From Sulfurovum sp. (GTDB lineage Bacteria; Campylobacterota; Campylobacteria; Campylobacterales; Sulfurovaceae), in assembly GCA_027066595.1 (NCBI GenBank), contig JAMONG010000162.1:1-9867 (forward strand): DNA of 9,867 nucleotides, given 5' to 3'. A program made the translations under genes and the position numbers. The notes beneath the pieces are model-generated. The model did not search any database. It was given only the letters and a program-made list of their open reading frames with translations, and had not been told where the DNA came from. Within the stretch, counting starts at the first letter, position 1. Each line of letters opens with the position of its first letter. Positions 1 through 6,033 of this stretch are shown piece after piece.

Positions 1-30
1 TGAAGTTATGATGATGTTTTGTGGTAAATA

Positions 31-53
31 TATGTGCACACTCTGTGCACATA
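31..53. promoter_or_regulatory. Perfect 9-bp inverted repeat upstream of the first response regulator gene
   Basis: TATGTGCAC (31-39) and GTGCACATA (45-53) are exact reverse complements separated by the 5 bases ACTCT. The site lies 70 bp before the probable start of the response regulator at 123. No run of T follows either arm, so it does not look like an intrinsic terminator. The size and symmetry suit a dimeric DNA-binding protein, possibly the neighbouring regulator itself acting on its own promoter. A tail of an upstream gene may also run through here, because one frame is open from base 2 to a stop near 76. The operator role is inferred. Confidence 0.5.
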
Positions 54-122
54 AACCCTCTAAGATACAGTATTAAATATCTTATTGTAAAATATTCATG
101 GGATATACCAGAGGATAGAGAG

Positions 123-776
123 ATGAAAATATTACTTATGGAAGATGACCCTGTACTTGGAGAGATAGTAACAGATTATCTGCAGGCATATTATGAGACA
201 GACAGGGCTTTTGACTCTGAAGAAGCACAAGAGTTTATAGACGAAGGGCGTTATGATCTGTTTATTTTTGACATCAATGTACCAGGCAAATCAGGGGTAG
301 AGCTTTTAGAAGAGTTGCGCTCTTTTAATGACACGACACCTGCTATTATCATCACTGCGTATGATGATACGAAGCATCTTAAAGAGAGTTTTGACGCAGG
401 AGCACATGATTATATTAAAAAACCTTTTGAGCTTGAAGAGTTAAAACTTCGTATAGAAAAAGCGAGAATACTGTTTCATATAGAACAAGATGCCCCTGTC
501 ATTATCTCTGAAGAGCTAACTTACTATCCACGTAAGCATATCGTGAGTGATGGAGCAAAAGAGATAAGCTTACGTCCTAAAGAAGCAGAAATATTGGACT
601 ATTTCATTGCACATTCACATAGACTCATAAGTCAAGATGAGTTAGTACAAAATATTTGGGGTTTTGAAGAACTTCCAAGTGATGCCACTTTGCGTTCTTA
701 CATTAGGAAACTAAGAGAGAGCATAGGCAGTGAAAAAATCATCACACAAAGAGGGTTGGGATATAGGTATGAATGA
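123..776 (+). CDS. OmpR/PhoB-type two-component response regulator
   Basis: This is a 217-residue DNA-binding response regulator. The receiver domain (about residues 1-115) shows the acidic pair D8/D9, the phosphoacceptor D50 in the context LFIFDINVPG, the switch residue T78 and the conserved K100-P101. The C-terminal part (about 125-217) is a winged-helix trans_reg_C domain ending in GLGYRYE, typical of the OmpR family. The open frame extends upstream to 21, but the start at 123 is preferred: it gives the canonical MKILLMEDD beginning and has GAGG at 111-114, eight bases ahead; the 34 extra residues match no receiver sequence. Its end overlaps the kinase gene by 8 bp, so the pair is translationally coupled and should form one phosphorelay. 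The signal is unknown; nearby copper and envelope genes make an envelope or metal signal possible, but this is inference. Confidence 0.93.
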   Translation: MKILLMEDDPVLGEIVTDYLQAYYETDRAFDSEEAQEFIDEGRYDLFIFDINVPGKSGVELLEELRSFNDTTPAIIITAYDDTKHLKESFDAGAHDYIKKPFELEELKLRIEKARILFHIEQDAPVIISEELTYYPRKHIVSDGAKEISLRPKEAEILDYFIAHSHRLISQDELVQNIWGFEELPSDATLRSYIRKLRESIGSEKIITQRGLGYRYE

Positions 777-1914
777 TTTAGAAAAACGTAGTTTCTATTC
801 ATTCTTAACGCTCTATATTCTCTCTTCATTTATTTTTATCGCAGGAATTGGGTACTGGTATTATGAGGCTCAAAAGAGTGCTTTGAAAAATGAGATGTAT
901 TATACACTTCAGCACCTTGCAGATATAAAGTCTGGTGATATTATCATGGCTCATATGCAAAACAGACCATTGAAAAAACGTACAATACCAGAGGGGGTTA
1001 CCTTAGCACTTATCGATACTAACGGTACAGTGGTTGACGGAAGCCTTACGGATAGTTCTATGCAAATAGAGGAGGGGTACTTTTCTGTAGAAGGATATGA
1101 AGTGTTTGTTTCTGCTTCACCACGTGAGCATTTAGGCATTGCTTATGTGGTTGCACAGTCTGATACCTTAGCTAAAGAGATTGCCACACTAAAAAGAAGT
1201 GTATGGCAAGTTTTGATGATGGTTTCTTTCTTTATCGTGGTAGTCGCAGTGATACTTTCAAAACTTTTTATGCGACCTGTACGTCAACGCGTAGAACAGA
1301 TAGAACGTTTTATTAACGATGTCACCCATGAACTTAACACACCCATCACCTCACTCTCTATGGCTACTAATCAAGCTTTAAAGCAGGGTGCATGTGGTGA
1401 AAAGACCATGAAAAACATCTCTATTAGTACTAAACAGCTTTATGATATTTATCGTTCTTTGACCTATTTGAATTTTTCGAGTAAAAAAGATATTTCTGAA
1501 CCTTTGGATTTGAAAGAAACATTGGAAAAAAGTGTAGAGTACTATAGTGCATTAGCAGAGATAAAACGTATAAAATTTAATGTCACATTGGAGCGTACTA
1601 TTTTTTCTATTCCCCAAGCACAAGCAACACTACTTTTTGGAAATTTGATTGGAAATGCTATTAAGTATTCTTCTCCTAAATCTACCATTACTATTACACT
1701 TAAAGATAGCATGTTATCTATTGAAGATGAAGGCATAGGTATAGAAAAAGAGAAACAAAAAGAGATATTTGAAAAGTTTAAGCGTGGTACTGAGTACTCT
1801 GGTGGTTTTGGCGTGGGACTTAATATAGTTAAGAGTATCTGTGATACGTATGGTATAGAGATAGCATTGACTTCAGTGTTGGGAGAGGGTACAGTATTTT
1901 CCCTACGTTTTTAA
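769..1914 (+). CDS. Membrane sensor histidine kinase (HisKA/HATPase_c), partner of the upstream regulator
   Basis: This 381-residue inner-membrane kinase has a first transmembrane helix at about 12-31, a periplasmic sensor region of about 115 residues, a second helix at about 146-168 and then the catalytic core. The phosphoacceptor is H187 in NDVTHELNTPITSL. The ATP-binding domain shows the N box with N292 and N296 (GNLIGNAIKYS), the G1 box D320-EGIG, the F box IFEKFKRG and the G2 box GFGVGLNIV (346-354). No HAMP domain is obvious between the second helix and the H box. The start at 769 is chosen because it overlaps the regulator stop (ATGAATGA) and leads straight into the first helix; an in-frame ATG at 730 would only add a polar stretch. 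The periplasmic part matches no sensor fold I recognise, so the ligand cannot be named. Confidence 0.92.
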   Translation: MNDLEKRSFYSFLTLYILSSFIFIAGIGYWYYEAQKSALKNEMYYTLQHLADIKSGDIIMAHMQNRPLKKRTIPEGVTLALIDTNGTVVDGSLTDSSMQIEEGYFSVEGYEVFVSASPREHLGIAYVVAQSDTLAKEIATLKRSVWQVLMMVSFFIVVVAVILSKLFMRPVRQRVEQIERFINDVTHELNTPITSLSMATNQALKQGACGEKTMKNISISTKQLYDIYRSLTYLNFSSKKDISEPLDLKETLEKSVEYYSALAEIKRIKFNVTLERTIFSIPQAQATLLFGNLIGNAIKYSSPKSTITITLKDSMLSIEDEGIGIEKEKQKEIFEKFKRGTEYSGGFGVGLNIVKSICDTYGIEIALTSVLGEGTVFSLRF

Positions 1915-2592
1915 CCCAATTTGGTACCCTGTCTTACTACTGTTGAGTATGATTTCGGGTATGGTTAACTCTCTAATACGATAAACCAATGAACGTAAAG
2001 CCTGATGTGATGTAGGTGTTTCCCATAGGGTATTTATAATCGTTTCGGTGTACAATGTTTGATGCTTATGTTGGCAAAGTAGCCCAATAAGCTTAGTTGC
2101 TTGTGGTCCTAAATTTATTTTTTGTGAATGATGAAATAACATATCTTTTTCTGTATGAAAAGTGTAGTTTCCTATGAGTGTTACTACCTTTTGTGTGTTT
2201 ACGTCATCTGTTTTGATTAATAGATTTTTAATCTGTGCTTTTGCCAGTGCCAGTGTGGCAAGTATCTCTTTTTCTCTATAGGGTTTGAGTAGATACCCAA
2301 AAGCTCTAGAAGCTATGGCAAAGTCTATCATCTCTTTATCAGAATATGCTGTAAGAAAAACGATTAATATTTCTGGGTTATACCTACTAATCTCCAGTGC
2401 TGCATCACAGCCAGAGATATTGTCTTCAAGCATAACATCCATTAATATAATATCTGGCTTTTGTTGTTTTGCTACGCGTATAGCATCTGCACCTTTTTCT
2501 ACACTCTCTAAGACATCGTATCCTTCAAGAGTAAGTAGTTCTTTAAGGTAGTTAGCAGGGATGATTTCATCTTCTACAATAAGGATTTTCAT
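1903..2592 (-). CDS. Response regulator with receiver and winged-helix output domain
   Basis: This 229-residue regulator has an N-terminal receiver with E7/D8, phosphoacceptor D52 (ILMDVMLED), T81 and K103-P104. The loop after D52 (MLEDNISG) is longer than in classic OmpR proteins and is typical of receivers paired with HisKA_2 kinases. The C-terminal region, about residues 135-229, reads as a divergent trans_reg_C winged helix (LGPQATKLIGLLCQ, LRSLVYRIRE, and the ending KTGYQIGLKT). Its start codon overlaps the stop of the upstream kinase gene in an ATGA arrangement (2589-2592), with a good ribosome binding site AAGGAG at 2600-2605 inside the kinase coding end. The 3' end overlaps the convergent kinase gene by 12 bp. 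Targets are unknown; the divergently transcribed outer-membrane gene beyond the kinase is one candidate. Confidence 0.92.
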   Translation of the reverse strand: MKILIVEDEIIPANYLKELLTLEGYDVLESVEKGADAIRVAKQQKPDIILMDVMLEDNISGCDAALEISRYNPEILIVFLTAYSDKEMIDFAIASRAFGYLLKPYREKEILATLALAKAQIKNLLIKTDDVNTQKVVTLIGNYTFHTEKDMLFHHSQKINLGPQATKLIGLLCQHKHQTLYTETIINTLWETPTSHQALRSLVYRIRELTIPEIILNSSKTGYQIGLKT

Positions 2593-3713
2593 GTAATGTC
2601 TCCTTTGAAAGTAATCTCATATGTGACACCATGATGGTGCAGTATCTCTAAATCTGCTTTAAGTTGTTTGACCGACATCTTAATGAGTTTTTGACCAAAA
2701 CCATTGTTTTCTTGGTTCATACCTATTCCATTATCTTGATAGATAAATTTATAATGATGTTCATGTCTATGTAAACATATAGCTATAGTCCCTTCATGAT
2801 TTGGAAAAGCATATTTAATAGAGTTTGTAATGAGCTCGTTGATGATGATACCAAATTGTATCATAGACTCAATATTAAGTTCTAAGGGTACGATATCTAG
2901 GGTTACTTTAAGTCTGTCGCTATGTGATTCTGTGATAAGAATATGTTCTGAAAGTTTAGTGATATATGTTTTGAAATTGATATGCTCTAAGTCGTCACTT
3001 TGATAAAGTATTTCATGCACCATAGCGATAGACTCTATACGTAATTTGTTTTGGTTTATCAGTTTATGTAGCTCATCGATATTACTTTCAAACTTTTCAA
3101 GTCCAAGTATGGAAGAGACAATGTTAAGGTTGTTTTTTACACGATGATGTATCTCTTTAAGTAAAAAGTCTTTTTGATGGTGTGCTTTTTGTAATTCAAG
3201 ATATGACTTTTTGATGGACTGATTGTAGACTAAACTAAGACCTAAGATAAAGAAAAAAAGTAAGAAAAAGGAAATCAAAAAGTTCGTGTCATTGAGGTAG
3301 TGGTATTGTGATCTATGTATAAAACCATAAAGCATGATAATGAAAAAAAGAGAGAGAAACCAAAAACCGTGATAAAGAAAGTCTTTATGCTCTAGAAGGA
3401 TAGAAGCAGTAAGAGGTACAAGGAGTATAAGTAATATGTGTAAGCTATATGCAAAATAGATAATAAAAGAAAATATTACAAAACTTGCAAGCCAAAAGAG
3501 ATAGATAACCGTTGATTTAAAATGACGTTTTTTCTCATAGTGACGGATGATAAAATAGCCTATAAAAAGAGCAATAGCATCTATGAGGCTAACAAGATAC
3601 TCTTGTGTAAAAAGACGAATAGATGCAGATAAGAGTGCTCCAGAAATAAAAATAATCAAAACACCATAGAGGTATTGCTCTTTATCAGAAGTATAATTTT
3701 TTTTATTGAGCAT
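2589..3713 (-). CDS. Six-helix membrane histidine kinase of the HisKA_2 family
   Basis: This is a 374-residue sensor kinase. The N-terminal half is strongly hydrophobic, with about six membrane helices (roughly 14-34, 38-57, 69-88, 90-107, 112-131, 144-164) and only short loops, so any signal is probably read in or near the membrane. A short coiled linker (165-183) leads to the HisKA_2 motif EIHHRVKNNLNIV, where H190 is the expected phosphoacceptor. The ATPase part has an N box with N292 and N297 (IINELITNSIKYAF) and the G1 box D327-NGIG. The G2 region (NNGFGQKLI) is short, as in this family. The start at 3713 is preferred over the ATG at 3764 because AAGGAT (3718-3723) precedes it and a TATAAT box lies just upstream. 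It forms a coupled operon with the downstream regulator. Confidence 0.9.
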   Translation of the reverse strand: MLNKKNYTSDKEQYLYGVLIIFISGALLSASIRLFTQEYLVSLIDAIALFIGYFIIRHYEKKRHFKSTVIYLFWLASFVIFSFIIYFAYSLHILLILLVPLTASILLEHKDFLYHGFWFLSLFFIIMLYGFIHRSQYHYLNDTNFLISFFLLFFFILGLSLVYNQSIKKSYLELQKAHHQKDFLLKEIHHRVKNNLNIVSSILGLEKFESNIDELHKLINQNKLRIESIAMVHEILYQSDDLEHINFKTYITKLSEHILITESHSDRLKVTLDIVPLELNIESMIQFGIIINELITNSIKYAFPNHEGTIAICLHRHEHHYKFIYQDNGIGMNQENNGFGQKLIKMSVKQLKADLEILHHHGVTYEITFKGDIT

Positions 3714-3735
3714 TGTTATCCTTGCATTATATTTG

Positions 3736-3741
3736 ATTATA
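3736..3741 (-). promoter_or_regulatory. Probable -10 box for the HisKA_2 kinase/regulator operon
   Basis: A perfect TATAAT is read on the minus strand. It would start transcription near 3729, giving a short leader before the ATG at 3713. There is no good -35 box at 16-18 bp spacing, as is common for the main sigma factor in Campylobacterota. Confidence 0.5.
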
Positions 3742-3754
3742 ACATAATGAAACG

Positions 3755-3762
3755 GAACGTTC
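3755..3762. promoter_or_regulatory. GAACGTTC palindrome between two divergent promoters
   Basis: The 8-bp self-complementary GAACGTTC lies between the minus-strand -10 box (3736-3741) and the plus-strand -10 box (3780-3785). It sits where a -35 region would be for both promoters. The symmetry does not extend beyond eight bases, so it may be chance. A shared operator is an inference. Confidence 0.3.
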
Positions 3763-3779
3763 ACGTCATTATTTTTTTT

Positions 3780-3785
3780 TATAAT
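3780..3785 (+). promoter_or_regulatory. Probable -10 box for the outer-membrane protein gene
   Basis: TATAAT directly follows a run of nine T (3772-3780, sharing the last base). This T-rich upstream DNA plus TATAAT fits the Campylobacterota housekeeping promoter pattern. The leader to the ATG at 3834 would be about 40 bases. Confidence 0.55.
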
Positions 3786-3833
3786 AGGACTTGCAAAAGA
3801 ATATTAAATTGATAAAATAAAAAGGAGTAAAAC

Positions 3834-4466
3834 ATGAAAAAAGTAACAAAAGCAATACTTGCTGTAGCTACATGTTCTTGTTGTAGTTACGCAGGAGGTA
3901 GTATTGTTGTAGTTGATACAGAACCTACTGAAGTTTCTATGACGGAGTCGAGTGGTATTTATGCTGGTTTGGGTATCTCAACCATGCGTTTGCAAAATAA
4001 TTTAAGTGATGAGGTGTTTAGTTCTAAAGCAATAACAGCACAATTGGGATATCAAGTATTTTCCTATTTGGCATTAGAGAGTAGATACACTCGTGCTATA
4101 GGTAACCTTAAATACGATCATGGAAATGCATTAACCTCTAATATGGATGACTATCCTGCTGATTTTTCTAATATAGGTATTTATTTGAAACCTATGTATG
4201 TTATTGAAACATTTCATATATATGCACTATTGGGTTATGGGAAAGTTGAATTAACCAATATCCCTTTAGGGGGAGCAGGAATCAGTGCAGATAGGTCAGA
4301 GCATGGTTTTCAATGGGGCTTAGGTACTTCTTATGATATGAAGAATGATGTCTCGCTCTCTGTAGATTATGTACGTTTTTATGATAATGATGGTTTTAAT
4401 GGTAGAGCAACCGAAGCAAATATAGTCTCAGATGCATGGACACTTGCTGTCACATATAAATTTTAA
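3834..4466 (+). CDS. Small outer-membrane beta-barrel protein (OmpA/OMP_b-brl-like)
   Basis: This is a 210-residue exported protein. It begins with a Sec signal peptide, with likely cleavage after CSYA near residue 20. The mature part has alternating hydrophobic strands with aromatic girdle residues (SGIYAGLGIS, ITAQLGYQVFSYLALESRYTR, IYALLGYGKVE, FQWGLGTSYD, WTLAVTYKF) and ends in a C-terminal phenylalanine, the usual signature for BAM-assembled barrels. The length suits an eight-stranded barrel without a periplasmic peptidoglycan-binding domain. A strong ribosome binding site (AAAGGAG, 3821-3827) precedes the start. The PKD lipoprotein gene follows after 13 bp, so the two are probably co-transcribed. 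Substrate or adhesion roles cannot be told from the sequence; similar proteins are usually annotated only as outer membrane beta-barrel or porin family proteins. Confidence 0.85.
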   Translation: MKKVTKAILAVATCSCCSYAGGSIVVVDTEPTEVSMTESSGIYAGLGISTMRLQNNLSDEVFSSKAITAQLGYQVFSYLALESRYTRAIGNLKYDHGNALTSNMDDYPADFSNIGIYLKPMYVIETFHIYALLGYGKVELTNIPLGGAGISADRSEHGFQWGLGTSYDMKNDVSLSVDYVRFYDNDGFNGRATEANIVSDAWTLAVTYKF

Positions 4467-4479
4467 ATAAGGAGATAAA

Positions 4480-5223
4480 ATGAATGATATATTAAAAAAA
4501 CTATTTGGTCTATTATTACTATTTAGTATGTTGGGGTGTGACCATATCACTGATGATGGTGCAACATCACCTGAAAATATTATCGGTGTAGGTCCTACAG
4601 CAGATGCAGGAGAGAATCAAACGATACTCTTAGGAAATAACATAGTATTTGATGGAGGTAATAGTAATGACCCTGATGCCCCCAATGAAGATCTTTCTTA
4701 TACATGGGATTTGGGATTATTAGGAACATTGACTGGTGAAGTTGTTGAGAGTACTATACCTATTAATTTTCCATTAGGTACCTATACTATTACACTAATA
4801 GTGACAGATAGAGAAGGTAACAGAGCGATAGATACGATGGATATTACCGTGGAAGTACCACCACCGCCACCAATTCCAACTCCTGCAACTACTACACCTG
4901 AACCAGTTTCTGAAAACTCAGCACCCGTTGCTAATGATATCTCTTTTTTACAAGTAAGTGGGTGTACTCCTGATGCACTCAATATAGTATTAGATGGAAC
5001 AGATACAGATGGAGATACTTTAGTCTATAGTATAGTGGCACAACCTGTATCTGGTATGGTGACAGTATCAGGTAATATTGCTACGTATACAAATACTACA
5101 GGTTGTTCCCTTGCAGGTACAGATTTGCCTTTAATTGAGGGGACATTTACCTACAAGGTAAATGATGGAGAACTAGATTCTAGGGTGGCAACCGTTTCTA
5201 TATCTTTTTCTGGGGTACAATAA
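4480..5223 (+). CDS. Lipoprotein with a PKD domain and a C-terminal Ig-like domain
   Basis: This 247-residue protein has a lipoprotein signal peptide with the lipobox MLGC, so C20 would be lipidated after cleavage. The next residue is D21. A PKD domain spans about 39-124, shown by PTADAGENQTILLG, the NDPD turn, YTWDLG and TYTITLIVTDREG. A proline-rich linker (127-143) follows. The last domain (148-245) looks like a bacterial cadherin-like or Big-type Ig fold with acidic, possibly calcium-binding turns (DGTDTDGDT) and the closing FTYKVNDGE. C162 and C209 in this domain could form a disulphide. GGAG at 4471-4474 is the ribosome binding site. PKD domains usually serve protein-protein or carbohydrate contacts at the surface; no enzyme domain is present, so it is probably a structural or binding partner, possibly of the barrel encoded just upstream. 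Confidence 0.83.
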   Translation: MNDILKKLFGLLLLFSMLGCDHITDDGATSPENIIGVGPTADAGENQTILLGNNIVFDGGNSNDPDAPNEDLSYTWDLGLLGTLTGEVVESTIPINFPLGTYTITLIVTDREGNRAIDTMDITVEVPPPPPIPTPATTTPEPVSENSAPVANDISFLQVSGCTPDALNIVLDGTDTDGDTLVYSIVAQPVSGMVTVSGNIATYTNTTGCSLAGTDLPLIEGTFTYKVNDGELDSRVATVSISFSGVQ

Positions 5224-5238
5224 TTTTAGTGTACCCCA
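5211..5238 (+). terminator. Hairpin overlapping the stop codon of the PKD lipoprotein gene
   Basis: TGGGGTACA (5211-5219) pairs perfectly with TGTACCCCA (5230-5238) around a 10-base loop that contains the stop codon TAA (5221-5223). No U-run follows, so intrinsic termination is uncertain; it may stabilise the 3' end of the transcript. A second, shorter hairpin, GTGTAC (5229-5234) with GTACAC (5240-5245), uses the same bases, so only one of the two can form at a time. Confidence 0.5.
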
Positions 5239-5316
5239 TGTACACACTACATACACGTAATCTATGTAAGATTGACTATGCATTTAAGAAGTGTAATTCA
5301 ATTTTAGGAATAGATT

Positions 5317-5997
5317 ATGAAACTAGAGACATGGAAAGTTACTTTAGGGGCATCCCTTATTGTTTCAACATTATTGGTAGGGTGTGGTAACTCATCCTCA
5401 AACACTACGTCACAAGATGGTGACAATACGGCTGGCTCAGGAGGTTCTGATACAGTCAATTCTTCCGCTTCAAATATCCCTTATCTGCGTGAAAATCATG
5501 CAAACTATAAAGAACATGGTAGCCAACAAACCCCTGCACCAACCAAAGATGCCAATGCTAGAAGTATTCACTGGACGATAGCGGCAACGACAGAAGATGG
5601 TGCTGAAAAATTGGCTGGACATATCATCTATATGATTGGACAACTTGAAGCAGACCAGAACCCTAGAGGATGGGATAAACTCTTCTTGATGGAAGCCTAT
5701 ATGAAGTACAACAAATACTACACGACCAGTGTTGAAAAAAGTGCTACGAATGTGGTGGTGAGTAAAGTTGCTAATACAGCCTGTGCCTATGAAGTAATTT
5801 CTGCACACAGTGATGCTGTCAGTGGGGACTTTTTTGCTAGAGGTGCGTTGATGGTTGATTATTCTTCTAGAGCAGAAGCTATTTTAGCTAGTAGTGCATG
5901 TAATGATGTTCGTACTTCTCTTGAGAGTTATATCTCTGCACGTCAAAGCACACGAGGTAACGGTGGTGGCGGTATGGGAAATAACGGTGGTATGTAA
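5317..5997 (+). CDS. Uncharacterised lipoprotein with a Gly/Met C-terminal tail
   Basis: I do not recognise this 226-residue protein. It has a lipoprotein signal peptide with lipobox LVGC, giving a lipidated C23, then a Ser/Thr/Gly/Asp-rich flexible linker to about residue 52. The folded part (about 53-212) looks mainly helical and contains five histidines (H61, H67, H85, H102, H164) and two cysteines (C156, C195) that could pair in the periplasm. The last residues are low-complexity glycine with methionine (GGGGMGNNGGM), reminiscent of methionine-rich copper-binding stretches. The start is supported by AGGAA at 5306-5310. The gene ends 36 bp before a multicopper oxidase gene, so a shared role is likely, for example metal delivery or anchoring of the oxidase. 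That role is inference. Confidence 0.8.
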   Translation: MKLETWKVTLGASLIVSTLLVGCGNSSSNTTSQDGDNTAGSGGSDTVNSSASNIPYLRENHANYKEHGSQQTPAPTKDANARSIHWTIAATTEDGAEKLAGHIIYMIGQLEADQNPRGWDKLFLMEAYMKYNKYYTTSVEKSATNVVVSKVANTACAYEVISAHSDAVSGDFFARGALMVDYSSRAEAILASSACNDVRTSLESYISARQSTRGNGGGGMGNNGGM

Positions 5998-6008
5998 ATA
6001 CCTTTTTT
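5989..6008 (+). terminator. Weak terminator-like hairpin with T-run between lipoprotein and oxidase genes
   Basis: GGTAT (5989-5993) pairs with ATACC (5998-6002) around the loop GTAA, and six T follow directly (6003-6008). The stop codon TAA (5995-5997) is in the loop. The stem has only five pairs, so termination would be partial at best and could lower expression of the oxidase relative to the lipoprotein. Confidence 0.35.
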
Positions 6009-6033
6009 ATAAGATAGAAAATAAAGGATACGA

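Noticed and set aside
21..122. Upstream in-frame extension of the first response regulator
   Set aside because: The extra 34 residues do not resemble a receiver, and a ribosome binding site sits just before the ATG at 123.
3714..3764. Upstream in-frame start of the HisKA_2 kinase
   Set aside because: It would place the start upstream of the likely -10 box; the ATG at 3713 has a proper ribosome binding site.
5272..5300. TTGACT with a downstream TAATTC as a promoter for the lipoprotein gene
   Set aside because: The -10 candidate matches poorly, so the promoter is not supported even though one is expected in this gap.
5470..5808. Open frame on the minus strand inside the lipoprotein gene
   Set aside because: The plus-strand frame has a lipoprotein signal, a ribosome binding site and a following oxidase gene; the reverse frame has none of these.
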